DNA from: Candidatus Sumerlaeota bacterium
Lineage (GTDB): Bacteria > Sumerlaeota > Sumerlaeia > Sumerlaeales > Sumerlaeaceae
Direction of reading: 5' to 3'
Assembly: GCA_026398535.1 (NCBI GenBank)
Contig: JAPLSQ010000019.1
Coordinates: 1 to 36,092 of the forward strand
Length of the DNA stretch: 36,092 bases
Positions 17,384 through 26,467 of the stretch are shown piece by piece. The position numbers and the translations under genes are program-made. Below the pieces are notes generated by a model. That model was not told the DNA's origin. It saw only the letters and a program-made list of their open reading frames with translations, and made no database searches. Positions within the stretch are counted from its first letter, which is position 1, and every line of letters begins with the position of its first letter.

Positions 17384-18301
17384 ATGCGGAAAAAGAACAG
17401 GTGGTTCGGCAGGGCGGAGGTTGTGGGCCTGGCATTCGCCACGCCATGGCTGATCGGTCTGATTGTATTCGGACTATATCCGATTGCCGCGTCGTTTTAC
17501 CTGAGTTTGTGCCGCTACAACATCGTGCGCCCGCCGCTTTTCACGGGGTTGGAGAATTACCGTCTGCTGATATTCGACGATCCGCATTTCTGGAAATCGT
17601 TATGGAACACGCTCTACTTGACCGCGTTCGGGCTGCCGGTGCAATTGATTGCGGCGCTGACCGCGGCGCTGGCGCTGAACGCCCGTGTGAAAGGGCAGCC
17701 GCTTTTCCGCGCGGTGATCTACCTGCCGACGGTCGTTCCGTCGGTGGCCACGGCCATCATCTGGGTGTGGATTCTTAATCCGGAATATGGTCTTTTCAAC
17801 GCGGCGCTTTCGTGGTTTGGCATTAATGGCCCGGGCTGGCTGACCGACCCGGCATGGTCGAAACCGGCGCTGATCATTGTGGGAATATGGGGAATAGGCA
17901 ACACGGCAATCATCTTTTTGGCGGGTCTCCAGCAGGTTCCCCAGTCGCTTTATGAGGCGGCCATCGTGGATGGCGCAAACACATGGCAGCGTTTTCGCAA
18001 CGTGACCATTCCCATCCTCAGCCCGGTCGTTTTCTTCAATCTGGTGATGGGCATCATCGGATCATTCCAGTACTTCACGCATGTCTATGTCATGACGGCG
18101 GGTCTGATGGGCGGGGGACGCGGCGCGGGAGGACCGGAGTTCTCGACGCTTGTTTATCCGCTCTATCTCTACCAGAACGCCTTCCTGTTTTTCAGGATGG
18201 GGTATGCCTCGGCCATGGCATGGATCATGTTCCTGATCGTGGCGCTCATCCTCGTCGTGGTGTTCAGAACATCGAAATGGGTCCATTATGAAAGCGCATA
18301 G
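17384..18301 (+). CDS. Sugar ABC transporter permease, MalF/UgpA-like
   Basis: 305 residues with six predicted membrane helices, beginning FATPWLIGLIVFGLYPIAASF as in CUT1-family permeases. The cytoplasmic EAA loop that contacts the ATPase is EAAIVDGANTWQRFRNVTIP near residue 190. It would form a heterodimer with the next gene to import an oligosaccharide or polyol. AAGGA lies nine bases before the ATG. No binding protein or ATP-binding subunit is adjacent; the partners must be encoded elsewhere. Confidence 0.93.
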   Translation: MRKKNRWFGRAEVVGLAFATPWLIGLIVFGLYPIAASFYLSLCRYNIVRPPLFTGLENYRLLIFDDPHFWKSLWNTLYLTAFGLPVQLIAALTAALALNARVKGQPLFRAVIYLPTVVPSVATAIIWVWILNPEYGLFNAALSWFGINGPGWLTDPAWSKPALIIVGIWGIGNTAIIFLAGLQQVPQSLYEAAIVDGANTWQRFRNVTIPILSPVVFFNLVMGIIGSFQYFTHVYVMTAGLMGGGRGAGGPEFSTLVYPLYLYQNAFLFFRMGYASAMAWIMFLIVALILVVVFRTSKWVHYESA

Positions 18302-19130
18302 CACTATGAAATCGGCAATCAGAAGTGTTCCGGCATACATTGTTCTGCTGTGCCTGTCGGCGGGATTCGTGCTGCCGTTCATCTGGATGGTCAGCTCGTC
18401 GCTCAAGGACACCAACCAGATTTTCCAGTTCCCGCCGAACATTGTGCCGCGCCCGGTGGTGTGGCGCAACTACAGCGATGCCGTCCAGTTCATCCCCTTC
18501 CTGCGCTATCTGTGCAACACGCTCATCATTTGTGTGTGTTGCATCATCGGCAATGTTCTTTCAGCATCGCTGGTGGCGTTCAGCCTTGCCACGCTTCACT
18601 GGCGCGGGCGCGATGTGTGTTTCAAAATACTGGTGGCCTCGATGCTCCTGCCCCCGCAGGTGACGATGATCCCGGTCTTCGTCATTTTCCGCACTCTGGG
18701 AATGATCGACACTTATGGTCCGCTGATCCTGCCCTCCTTTCTCGGCTCCCCGTTTTTCATCTTTTTGCTGAGGCAGTTTTTCATGGGTGTGCCGCGCGAT
18801 CTGCCAGAGGCCGCGCGAATCGACGGATGCAGCGAGTGGGGAATATACTGGCGCATCATCGCGCCGCTTTCCTTCCCCGCCCTCGCTGCCGTTGTGCTTT
18901 TCTCATTTATCTGGACGTGGACCGATTTCCTGACACCGCTCATTTACCTGCAGGATCAGACCAAGTTCACCTTATCGCTGGGTCTGCAGCAGTTCCAAGA
19001 ATCGCATTCCGCGGAATGGGGAATGCTGATGGCCGCTTCCACACTCATCACCATCCCCATGATCCTGTTGTTTGTGGCGGCACAGAAGACATTCGTTCAG
19101 GGGATTGTGACCACAGGACTTAAAGGATAG
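18288..19130 (+). CDS. Sugar ABC transporter permease, MalG/UgpE-like
   Basis: 280 residues, six predicted helices, with the MalG-type start (LPFIWMVSSSLKD) and the EAA loop EAARIDGCSEWGIYWRIIAP near residue 170. The first ATG lies 14 bases inside the end of the MalF-like gene, so the two are co-transcribed and coupled; a second ATG at 18306 is an alternative start six residues later. It converges on the glycosyltransferase fusion, 20 bases away. Confidence 0.93.
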   Translation: MKAHSTMKSAIRSVPAYIVLLCLSAGFVLPFIWMVSSSLKDTNQIFQFPPNIVPRPVVWRNYSDAVQFIPFLRYLCNTLIICVCCIIGNVLSASLVAFSLATLHWRGRDVCFKILVASMLLPPQVTMIPVFVIFRTLGMIDTYGPLILPSFLGSPFFIFLLRQFFMGVPRDLPEAARIDGCSEWGIYWRIIAPLSFPALAAVVLFSFIWTWTDFLTPLIYLQDQTKFTLSLGLQQFQESHSAEWGMLMAASTLITIPMILLFVAAQKTFVQGIVTTGLKG

Positions 19131-19149
19131 GCGGGGACGCCTTTTTGAA

Positions 19150-20559
19150 TCACAATTGATCCGATTGTTGAGGCTTTTCGCCCACACATACGGCGGAAAG
19201 CCCAAACGGAAGCGCGCAGACATTGAGCAGACGGCTGACCGGCATGAGAATTTTCTGCATGGTAATGTGGGATGGTTTGATCTGTTTTGAACAGAATATT
19301 TTTCCTGTCACGAACCAGCCGGCGGCGCCCAGGGGATTGAAATAGAAGGAGTCCGCGATGCGAAAACCGGCATCACGCATCTTCTGGCGCAGGTCCTCAA
19401 GCCCGTAACGGCGACAATGTCCCAGATTCGCATCCATTTTGCAGTAAAGTCCCGGCAGCGCGGGAACAAGCAGGATGCATCGCCCTCCGGGCTGAAGCAA
19501 ATCATAAAGATTCGCGAGGGCGCGCCTGTCGTCCTCGATGTGCTCAAGAACATTCAGGCACACGATCGAATCGGCGGAAAGCGCGCGCTGTTCCGGTGAC
19601 GGGGGCAGGTTGGCATCATAATAAAGAACGCGGATGTTTGACGCAACCGGCAGTTTGGCCCGCAGGCGCTCAAGGTAATCCTCGCGGCAGTCAGTCAGAA
19701 TGAGTTCCCGGCTGCTGTCAGCCCCCCCCTTGGCAAGATTTGGAATATTATTGCCTATTCCGCAGCCGATTTCCATCACGCGCCGTCCCAGGTGCGGCTC
19801 GATGTTGCGGAAGATCCATTGCGAGTAGGCGCCGAACGATTCGAGATTCTGGAGAGTCGTCTTGCCATAATCGCGGTAACGTCCGCGCGAATATTTCAGA
19901 ATGCACCAGATGGCGTTGATACCGTCGCGCCAGCCGACTTTTTTGCCCTCGGCGTAACTGCGGCCGTCATAGCAGATGCCCATCTCGAAAATCCTGATGT
20001 CGAGGCGGGCCAGCTTGGCGGTGATTTCCGGTTCGAAACCAAAACGCTCCTGCTCGATGTTGATCCGCTTGATGATGTCGGCCCTGACCATCTTGTAACA
20101 GGTTTCCATGTCGGTCAGGTTCAGGTTTGTGAACATGTTGGATAGCAGGGTCAGGAACTTATTGCCGACCGCATGCCAGAAATAGAGCACACGGTGGGCG
20201 CGGCCCGACTGGAAACGCGAGCCGTACACAACGTCGGCTTTGCCTTCAAAAATAGGTTGCAGAAGGCGGTGGTATTCCCCGGGATCATATTCAAGATCGG
20301 CATCCTGAATAATCACAACATCGCCGGTGACATATTGAATGCCCGTGCGAATGGCGGCTCCTTTGCCACGGTTCTTCTCCTGCAGGACGATCTTGTCGAC
20401 CAATGGTCGAAGGGAGTCATAGAGATCGCGGGTGCCGTCAGTGGAACAGTCATCGACGAGAATGATCTCCTTTTCGAGATCGACAGCCCGCACGCGTTCT
20501 ATGATTTTGCGCAGCGTGTGCGCTTCATTATAAACGGGGATGATAACACTAAGTTTCAT
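19150..20559 (-). CDS. Fusion of GT2 glycosyltransferase and SAM-dependent methyltransferase
   Basis: 469 residues. The first 225 or so are a GT-A family 2 transferase of the dolichyl/polyprenyl-phosphate mannose synthase kind: [30 protein letters not shown], the metal-binding QDADLEYDP and [10 protein letters not shown]. From residue about 255 a class I methyltransferase follows: [11 protein letters not shown] (SAM motif I), [19 protein letters not shown] and [15 protein letters not shown]. There is no membrane domain, so the enzyme is cytoplasmic or peripheral. It probably moves a sugar from a nucleotide donor to a polyprenyl phosphate; the target of the methyl group is unknown. It is transcribed divergently from the phosphatase-like gene. 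Confidence 0.9.
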   Translation of the reverse strand: MKLSVIIPVYNEAHTLRKIIERVRAVDLEKEIILVDDCSTDGTRDLYDSLRPLVDKIVLQEKNRGKGAAIRTGIQYVTGDVVIIQDADLEYDPGEYHRLLQPIFEGKADVVYGSRFQSGRAHRVLYFWHAVGNKFLTLLSNMFTNLNLTDMETCYKMVRADIIKRINIEQERFGFEPEITAKLARLDIRIFEMGICYDGRSYAEGKKVGWRDGINAIWCILKYSRGRYRDYGKTTLQNLESFGAYSQWIFRNIEPHLGRRVMEIGCGIGNNIPNLAKGGADSSRELILTDCREDYLERLRAKLPVASNIRVLYYDANLPPSPEQRALSADSIVCLNVLEHIEDDRRALANLYDLLQPGGRCILLVPALPGLYCKMDANLGHCRRYGLEDLRQKMRDAGFRIADSFYFNPLGAAGWFVTGKIFCSKQIKPSHITMQKILMPVSRLLNVCALPFGLSAVCVGEKPQQSDQL

Positions 20560-20648
20560 TGTATTGCAGGAATATCACATTGGTCTTAACGCAAGCCCGT
20601 TGCAAGCAGAAGTATTCAGCGGGAGCAATTTGAAGCTTGCACAAGGGC

Positions 20649-20686
20649 TTGACATCACTTCTGATTGAAACCTGATTGTTGAGGTT
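20649..20686 (+). promoter_or_regulatory. Possible promoter/operator of the phosphatase-like gene
   Basis: An exact TTGACA hexamer is at 20649-20654, but no good -10 box lies 16-18 bases downstream. An inverted repeat AACCT / AGGTT (20669-20673 and 20682-20686) follows. It lies in the 174-base divergent region shared with the glycosyltransferase fusion. This is a weak proposal. Confidence 0.25.
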
Positions 20687-20733
20687 TTAACATGAAGAAA
20701 CATCGAAAATATTTATTTGGAGAACCATAGGGA

Positions 20734-21648
20734 GTGAACATCGACAAATCCGATAAAATCCTCATCCTGTTCATCGATACCGGCGACAACTGCCGGTGCC
20801 CGATGGCAAAAGGCTATTTGCTCAAACTGATTGAACAGCGGCGTATCACGCATATTGACATCCGCACGGCCGGCGTCATGACCCCGCACGGTCTATTACC
20901 CACGCCTGAAGCCGTGCAACTCCTGATGGAGGAGCAGGTCGATATCCGGCGTCACAGGTCAAGACCACTGACTGTTGACATGATCCGCCGGGCTGACCTG
21001 GTTCTCGGCATGACGCCTTTCCATGTTCAGATGGCGTATCGCATGATTGATGATGCCCGCCGCAAAACCTTCCTGCTCAAGGAATATGTCGGATGCGAAG
21101 GGCGCAATGTTCAGATACAGGACCCGATGGGCGGAACCTTGGAGATATTCAAAAAGGTCTTCGGCGCCATCAAAGCCTCGTTACAGAAACTGGTGGAGAT
21201 GGACATCATCAATATTCCGCCAAAGCGGACACAGGAAGCGCCAAGGGTTTCGGTAGCGGTCGTGGCCGTCGAGCAAGAGCAACCCGCGCCGCCGCGCAAG
21301 GCAGGCAGGCCCGGACGCAAACCGGTGAAAAAGGCTTTGAAGGTGAAAAAGGTTTTGAAGACGAAAAAGCCCAAGCCGGCCAAAACCGCACCCAGAAAAA
21401 AAACTGTCAGGGCAGCGGCAAAAGCAAAAGCGCCCCGGAAAAAGCGGGCATCGGCCGCCATAAAACCGGTCAGCGAGTACGCCATCAGGTCCGTCAAGAT
21501 ACCGGCATCGAAAAAGCCCTCAAGAAAGGCATCGCCGCCGGTCAAACCCAAGAAGGTCAAACAAGCAAGGGCGGCAGCGAAAACACCCCGCAAACCGGCC
21601 CCATCGAAAAAGCAAACAACTTCACTCAAGAAAGGAAAGAAAAGGTAA
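20734..21648 (+). CDS. LMW-phosphatase (YwlE-like) domain lacking catalytic Cys, fused to a histone-H1-like basic tail
   Basis: 304 residues from GTG 20734 (GGAGA about ten bases upstream). Residues 8-155 follow the low-molecular-weight phosphatase / arginine-phosphatase family: the P-loop region FIDTGDNCRCPMA, RTAGVMTPHG, LLMEEQVDIRRHRSRPLT, ADLVLGMT, FLLKEYVG and the DP loop D130-P131 in QDPMGGTLE. The family P-loop is C-T/L-G-N-x-C-R-S, and here the nucleophilic Cys is Asp15 while C20 and R21 stay, so normal phosphatase chemistry should be impossible. From about residue 162 the protein becomes a Lys/Arg/Ala/Pro-rich tail like histone H1 or AlgP, with an AT-hook-like AGRPGRKP at 190-197. 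A DNA- or RNA-binding scaffold, or phosphate-sensing pseudo-enzyme, is plausible. The parvulin gene starts one base after the stop. Confidence 0.85.
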   Translation: MNIDKSDKILILFIDTGDNCRCPMAKGYLLKLIEQRRITHIDIRTAGVMTPHGLLPTPEAVQLLMEEQVDIRRHRSRPLTVDMIRRADLVLGMTPFHVQMAYRMIDDARRKTFLLKEYVGCEGRNVQIQDPMGGTLEIFKKVFGAIKASLQKLVEMDIINIPPKRTQEAPRVSVAVVAVEQEQPAPPRKAGRPGRKPVKKALKVKKVLKTKKPKPAKTAPRKKTVRAAAKAKAPRKKRASAAIKPVSEYAIRSVKIPASKKPSRKASPPVKPKKVKQARAAAKTPRKPAPSKKQTTSLKKGKKR

Positions 21649-21649
21649 T

Positions 21650-23479
21650 ATGGCCACAACAACAACAGCCACGGGGAAATTGCTGAGCGGGCGCCTTTGC
21701 ATGGCGCTCCTCATCATGGCGTCGGTGGCGCTGTTTATCGCGCCGGCTGCCATGGCAGCCCCCAAACAATCCACAACTGAGACGAAAGAGGTCGCGGCTC
21801 AACCAGACAACCCGAAACTGGCCAAAATCGGCGATCACCTTGTGACGCAGGACGAGTTGAGCTCGTTTTCGATGCTGATTGAATTCGCGAAGGCGGGTCC
21901 AATGGCGGAATCGGGCGATGCTCTGAGCGATTATGCCCTGGCGATGCTTATCGACGACGTCTACACCACCATCCCCGCACAGATAAAATCTGACACTTCT
22001 GTTCCGTCGAAATACCGTTTTGCCTCGCAGCGCGGGCACCTGTTCAGGGCTATGCGCGAAAAAACGCTCAAATCCATCGATGTGTCGCGGGGGGAAATGG
22101 AGGAATGGTTCAGCAACAATTCCGGCCGTTACCAGGAACCCGAGCGCATCAAGGCGCGCCACCTTTTCATGCAGACATCCAAAGACAATCCCTCCAGCTC
22201 GCCCGAGCGTGTGCGCGAGCGGATGCTTAAGGTGAAACGCGCGGTCGACAAGAACACCACGTTCGGCGAGCTTGCCATGAAGTATTCCGAGGCTGGCAGC
22301 GGCGCCAAGGGCGGCGAAATCGGCTGGGTGTCATATCGCATGCCGATCGGACCGCAGAACAAGCCGATGAACATCGTTCTGGACGACGCGCTTTTCAAGC
22401 TCGAACCCGGCCAGGCCTCAGATATCTTAGAAACATCCTATGGTCTGCACATCGTTTTCGCGGAACAGCGCAACACGACAAGGACGCCCACGCTTGACGA
22501 TCTGATCACAAGCAGGATTTTGCCTTCGGCTGCCGCCAACGAGCGGCTCACCTCGCGCATCATGAGCCTGATCAGCGATACAAAGAAAAAACATAATGCC
22601 AAGGTGCTAGTCACCAGTCCCACGGCGGAACTGACCACCGACACAAAGGCTTTTGAGATCGACGGCAACGTTTTCACGGCTCATGCCCTTGAGCTCATTT
22701 ACGGTCCGCGGTTCACGAGCGCTTTCATGCGCTCGCGAACATCTCCCGAACGCGCCATGAAACTCCTGGAGGACGTGCTGGACACGGAGGCGTACCTGGC
22801 AGCCGCAATCGATGCCGGAGCAGACGCGACACCCGACATGGCGCGCGACTTGAACCTGCTCGGTCGTATTGAAAAAATGCGGACGCGTTTCAACGACATC
22901 GTGGCGCAGGCATACCAGACCAACGATGAGCAGGCGCGCGAACTCTATGAAAAGATGAAAGATCGCCTGCGGCGGCCAGAAGCATCCGGTTACATCATCA
23001 CCATCCAGCCTGAATCGGCCACCGGCACGGGCGCCCAGATGAAAGCCATGGAGGAGGCGCGTGTCAAGGCAGAGGAGACCGCCAGGAAATTGCGTGACGG
23101 CGCCGACGCCGAAAAAATTGCGCACGAGCTTTCAAAGGACAACCGCGCCTCGTCAGGCGGTCTGGTGGAACGGCATGTGATTGGGACAATGAACGATGAA
23201 GCAGGACGAAACTTCGACGGCATGGCCATGCAGCTTCAGAAAAAGGGCGATGTCAGCGATCCTCGTCAATTGCCCAACGGATTCGCCATCGCCGTGCTCG
23301 ATGAGCGCTGGGCTGGCGAGCCAACGCCCTTTGAGGACGCCAAACCAAGACTGATTCGCCAAGCGGCGACACAGAATGAAAACCGCGCCCGCGCCGACAT
23401 GATGAGCATGCTTGAAGCCTCCGGCAAAATCGAATGGCTCGATGGCGCAACAAAATACGGTAAAACACCCTCAAAATGA
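21650..23479 (+). CDS. Periplasmic peptidyl-prolyl isomerase/chaperone with two parvulin-like domains
   Basis: 609 residues. A signal peptide (about 1-37, hydrophobic LLIMASVALFIAPAAMA) sends it to the periplasm. A SurA/PpiD-like helical region leads to a first rotamase domain (about 163-270) with ERIKARHLFMQ, FGELAMKYSE, GGEIGWV and ETSYGLHIVF. A second, more divergent one (about 443-560) has SGYIITIQPE, IAHELSKDNRASSGGLVE and LPNGFAIAVLDE. Such proteins help fold outer-membrane or secreted proteins. Start at ATG 21650, with AAAGG just upstream, only one base past the preceding stop. The next gene, lptB, fits an envelope-biogenesis theme. Confidence 0.88.
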   Translation: MATTTTATGKLLSGRLCMALLIMASVALFIAPAAMAAPKQSTTETKEVAAQPDNPKLAKIGDHLVTQDELSSFSMLIEFAKAGPMAESGDALSDYALAMLIDDVYTTIPAQIKSDTSVPSKYRFASQRGHLFRAMREKTLKSIDVSRGEMEEWFSNNSGRYQEPERIKARHLFMQTSKDNPSSSPERVRERMLKVKRAVDKNTTFGELAMKYSEAGSGAKGGEIGWVSYRMPIGPQNKPMNIVLDDALFKLEPGQASDILETSYGLHIVFAEQRNTTRTPTLDDLITSRILPSAAANERLTSRIMSLISDTKKKHNAKVLVTSPTAELTTDTKAFEIDGNVFTAHALELIYGPRFTSAFMRSRTSPERAMKLLEDVLDTEAYLAAAIDAGADATPDMARDLNLLGRIEKMRTRFNDIVAQAYQTNDEQARELYEKMKDRLRRPEASGYIITIQPESATGTGAQMKAMEEARVKAEETARKLRDGADAEKIAHELSKDNRASSGGLVERHVIGTMNDEAGRNFDGMAMQLQKKGDVSDPRQLPNGFAIAVLDERWAGEPTPFEDAKPRLIRQAATQNENRARADMMSMLEASGKIEWLDGATKYGKTPSK

Positions 23480-23510
23480 TGAGACCTTAAGGCTGATGAT
23501 CCCATAATGC

Positions 23511-23542
23511 GGGGCGCGGCCGGCTTCATGCGGCCGCGCCCC
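23511..23542 (+). terminator. Perfect 12-bp GC hairpin between the parvulin gene and lptB
   Basis: GGGGCGCGGCCG (23511-23522) and CGGCCGCGCCCC (23531-23542) pair perfectly around an 8-nt loop, 32 bases after the parvulin stop and 31 bases before the lptB GTG. No T-run follows, so it may be a factor-dependent terminator, a mRNA 3'-end stabiliser or a leader structure for lptB. Confidence 0.5.
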
Positions 23543-23573
23543 GACTCAGCCTGGATAAGAGCACATAATCATC

Positions 23574-24371
23574 GTGTCGCGAATTACCACAAAAAACCTG
23601 GTCAAAGAATTTGGCGGACGCCGTGTCGTCAACGAGGTGTGCATCAATATTCAAAAAGGCGAAATTGTGGGACTACTGGGTCCCAACGGCGCCGGCAAAT
23701 CAACGACATTCAATATGATCGTCGGCATGATCAAGCCCAACCAGGGCGCCATTTATTTCGACGATCAGGAAATCACGGGCATGCCGATGCATATGCGCGC
23801 GCGCATGGGCATCGGCTATCTGGCGCAGGACATGTCCATCTTCCGCAAGCTCACCGTGCAGGACAATATCATGGCCATTCTGCAGACGACCAAACTCTCG
23901 CGCGTCCAGCAGCGTGAGAAGTTGGACATGCTCATGGACGAACTTGGCATCACAAAACTTGCGCGCAGCATGGCCTACACGCTTTCAGGCGGCGAGCGCC
24001 GCCGCGTGGAAATCGCGCGCGCGCTTGTGCATGAGCCTGATTTTATCATGCTTGACGAACCGTTCTCCGGCGTTGATCCGCGCGCCGTCGAGGAGTTGCA
24101 GGACATCATCTACCACATGCAATCGCGCGGTCTTGGCGTGCTCATCACCGACCACAACGTCCGGGAAACCCTTACCGTGACCGACCGGTCGTATATCATC
24201 TTTGAAGGCAAGGTCATGCTTTCGGGCACGGCCAGCGAGCTTGTGAACAGTCCCGAAGCCCGCCAATATTATCTGGGTGAAAGGTTCACCATGGATACGA
24301 CCGAGGATGAACGCAAGCTGGCGGCGCGGGAGCGCCTTACGGGGCGCGCGGCGGCGGAGCGCCGGCAATGA
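23574..24371 (+). CDS. lptB: Lipopolysaccharide export ATP-binding protein LptB
   Basis: 265 residues. LptB powers extraction of LPS from the inner membrane as part of LptBFG. The Walker A GPNGAGKST, Q-loop YLAQDMSIF with the LptB-like RKLTVQDNI, signature LSGGERRRVEIARAL, Walker B IMLDEPFSGVDP and H-switch ITDHNVRETL are all present, and ITDHNVRETL is diagnostic for LptB. The last 25 residues (MDTTEDERKLAARERLTGR...) form a polar extension. Start is GTG with only a weak Shine-Dalgarno. Its stop overlaps the FHA gene start by ATGA, coupling the two. The lptFG and lptAC genes are not in the window. Confidence 0.94.
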   Translation: MSRITTKNLVKEFGGRRVVNEVCINIQKGEIVGLLGPNGAGKSTTFNMIVGMIKPNQGAIYFDDQEITGMPMHMRARMGIGYLAQDMSIFRKLTVQDNIMAILQTTKLSRVQQREKLDMLMDELGITKLARSMAYTLSGGERRRVEIARALVHEPDFIMLDEPFSGVDPRAVEELQDIIYHMQSRGLGVLITDHNVRETLTVTDRSYIIFEGKVMLSGTASELVNSPEARQYYLGERFTMDTTEDERKLAARERLTGRAAAERRQ

Positions 24372-26467
24372 GTTCCGCGGCCTGTCATCTGGTCCATCTC
24401 TCCGGACCGAGGGCCGGTGAGGCGGTCAACTTCGAGTCCGCGCGCATCACCATCGGCCGCGCTTCCAACTGCGATTTTCAGTTCGACGCGTATCGTGATC
24501 TCGCCGTGGCGTCGCATCATGCCGAAATTCTGCTCGATGACAACACCTTCTATATCCACGATCTTGACACGCGCGGCGGAACCTATGTCAACGGTCAGCG
24601 CGTCACCCAACATCATTCCCTCCAACACGAGGATTACATTCAGTTCGGCAAGAACGGTCCGGAGGCGATCTTCCGCATGGGCGCCGCCCTGCCCGGGGCG
24701 CAACCGTTGCCGCCCGATCCCCCCCAAGCGGGCGAACTGGAGTTGCTGACCGGTTCGGACGCGGGGAAATTGTTCCACGTCCTCGGCAACCAGCAAACAC
24801 GCATCGGACGGCGCGCCGACCTCGAGATACCGCTCGACCCGGCCGGAGACATGGTCGTCTCGGGCAACCACTGCACGATTGTCTTCGAAGGCGGTACGTT
24901 CATCCTGATCGACACAAGCCGCAATGGCACGTTCATCAACGGCCTGCCAGTTGAGGGGCGCGCGCTCCTGCGCGACGGCGACGTGATCACCCTGGGCGAG
25001 GGCGGCCCGCGCGCGCGCTTTCGCCTGCTTCCGCCGCGGCGCAATTATCCCAACAGGACACTTGGTTATCCAGATGTCTTCCGCGCGCCGGCGGCCCCGC
25101 GCCCCCCGGAACGAACACCAGTGCGCGCATCCTATGATGCGGCGCTCGCGGGCGCGCCGCCAAAACAGGCGCGCCTGAGCGAACCACCATCAGACGAATT
25201 ATCAAGAATCCGGCAATCCGCGCCCTCAGAACCTCAGCCTGAGCGCCGATCTTACGAGTCCGGTCAAACGAGTCCCGCGCAATCCCGTCCGCCGGAGGTC
25301 CCGCCGGCGGGCGCGCGCAACTCCGTCATGATTGCCAGCGGCGTGGTAGTTGTTCTGCTCATCATCGGCGGGCTGGCATGGTTCTTCACGCGGGATCGTC
25401 AAAAGACAGGCACAACTCCATCCACCACAGCGTCTCCTCTGACCAGCCACGAAAATGACATCAAGGATGGCGAAATGCTGCGTTGCGCGGGCGGAAACTT
25501 TTCCTACCGTTTGCCTCATGGATGGATCAAGCGCGAGGAAGGCGGTCTGGTCAGCATGGAATCGCCCGACAAGATGATTTCCGTTGATTACGCGCGCGAT
25601 GAACGCATGAACGAGCAGGCCGTCGCGGCGCTGGTCACTCAGGCCGTTGGGGGGGAGGCGAAAAAGCTGACGCAGAACAAAATCGGCGAAGTCACAATGC
25701 TCTCGTACGCGTCGAGGGGCGGCGGAAAAAGCTGCCAGGCCGTTCTGCACCAGCCATCGGGCGACACGCCGGGAATGGCATTTATCGAGGCTCCGGACGA
25801 GGTTTTTCAGAAACTCTCCGACTCGGCGCTGAACGCGTTGACGATGAGTGAGTTCAAAATGCAACGCATCGCCGCGCGCGCCGGCGGATTGCCCGCGCCA
25901 CAGCCCGCCCAGCCGGCTGTTTCGCCGACGCCGGCCCCAACACCGGTCGTCACGCCCGCCCCGGCGCCCGCGCCAACCACAAAACCCGCCGCAATTCCGA
26001 CGCCAGCGCCGGAAACCACAACAGGCACTGAAGGAGCGCAAACGATCGCCAGCAAAACACTTGGCGCGACGCTGTTGCTGCCGAATGACTGGACTGGCAG
26101 CGTGGACGAAAAGCAGGGCGTGATCATCCTCCGCACGCCCAGCGGCGTCGACGTCCGGCTCGCGCGGGATAAAAAACAGGTCAAGCCAGATGAAATATTC
26201 GCGGCCATGAGGAAGGACAATTGGGACATCTTCAAGCGCGAGATCAACCTTGGCCAAAGCAAAAACAAATACAGCATTGCCGAAATGAGGCAGGGCGAGA
26301 TGCGTCTGGTGCTTGTGCTGGTCGCCCAGTCTGACGGTTCGACACTGATTATATACGCGACACACGAAGGAAAGTTCCAGGATGCCGAACGGGCTGACGT
26401 GGCAAAAATCGTGAACCAGTTGACCGTGTCAAAGATGGAAACCGGCGAATCGCAGACACCGCCTTAG
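24368..26467 (+). CDS. Membrane protein with two FHA domains and two periplasmic DcrB/PsbP-like domains
   Basis: 699 residues. Two cytoplasmic forkhead-associated domains come first: FHA1 (about 8-100; IGRASNCDFQFD, VASHHAEI, GGTYVNG) and FHA2 (about 118-222; RIGRRADLEIPLD, VSGNHCTI, RNGTFINGLPVEGRALL). FHA domains bind phosphothreonine. A Pro-rich linker (about 225-317) leads to one transmembrane helix (about 320-342, VMIASGVVVVLLIIGGLAWFF). Outside are two similar modules (about 372-500 and 558-690; FSYRLPHGWI and ATLLLPNDWTG) separated by a Pro/Ala/Thr spacer (about 506-556); the modules resemble DcrB/PsbP-like folds. It may sense phosphorylation inside and connect it to the envelope. Overlap with lptB suggests joint expression. 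No Ser/Thr kinase gene is in the window. Confidence 0.85.
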   Translation: MSSAACHLVHLSGPRAGEAVNFESARITIGRASNCDFQFDAYRDLAVASHHAEILLDDNTFYIHDLDTRGGTYVNGQRVTQHHSLQHEDYIQFGKNGPEAIFRMGAALPGAQPLPPDPPQAGELELLTGSDAGKLFHVLGNQQTRIGRRADLEIPLDPAGDMVVSGNHCTIVFEGGTFILIDTSRNGTFINGLPVEGRALLRDGDVITLGEGGPRARFRLLPPRRNYPNRTLGYPDVFRAPAAPRPPERTPVRASYDAALAGAPPKQARLSEPPSDELSRIRQSAPSEPQPERRSYESGQTSPAQSRPPEVPPAGARNSVMIASGVVVVLLIIGGLAWFFTRDRQKTGTTPSTTASPLTSHENDIKDGEMLRCAGGNFSYRLPHGWIKREEGGLVSMESPDKMISVDYARDERMNEQAVAALVTQAVGGEAKKLTQNKIGEVTMLSYASRGGGKSCQAVLHQPSGDTPGMAFIEAPDEVFQKLSDSALNALTMSEFKMQRIAARAGGLPAPQPAQPAVSPTPAPTPVVTPAPAPAPTTKPAAIPTPAPETTTGTEGAQTIASKTLGATLLLPNDWTGSVDEKQGVIILRTPSGVDVRLARDKKQVKPDEIFAAMRKDNWDIFKREINLGQSKNKYSIAEMRQGEMRLVLVLVAQSDGSTLIIYATHEGKFQDAERADVAKIVNQLTVSKMETGESQTPP

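Noticed and set aside
25226..26365. 379-codon minus-strand frame opposite the FHA gene
   Set aside because: Antisense to a clear two-FHA protein; composition (Arg/Gly/His) is that of a shadow frame.
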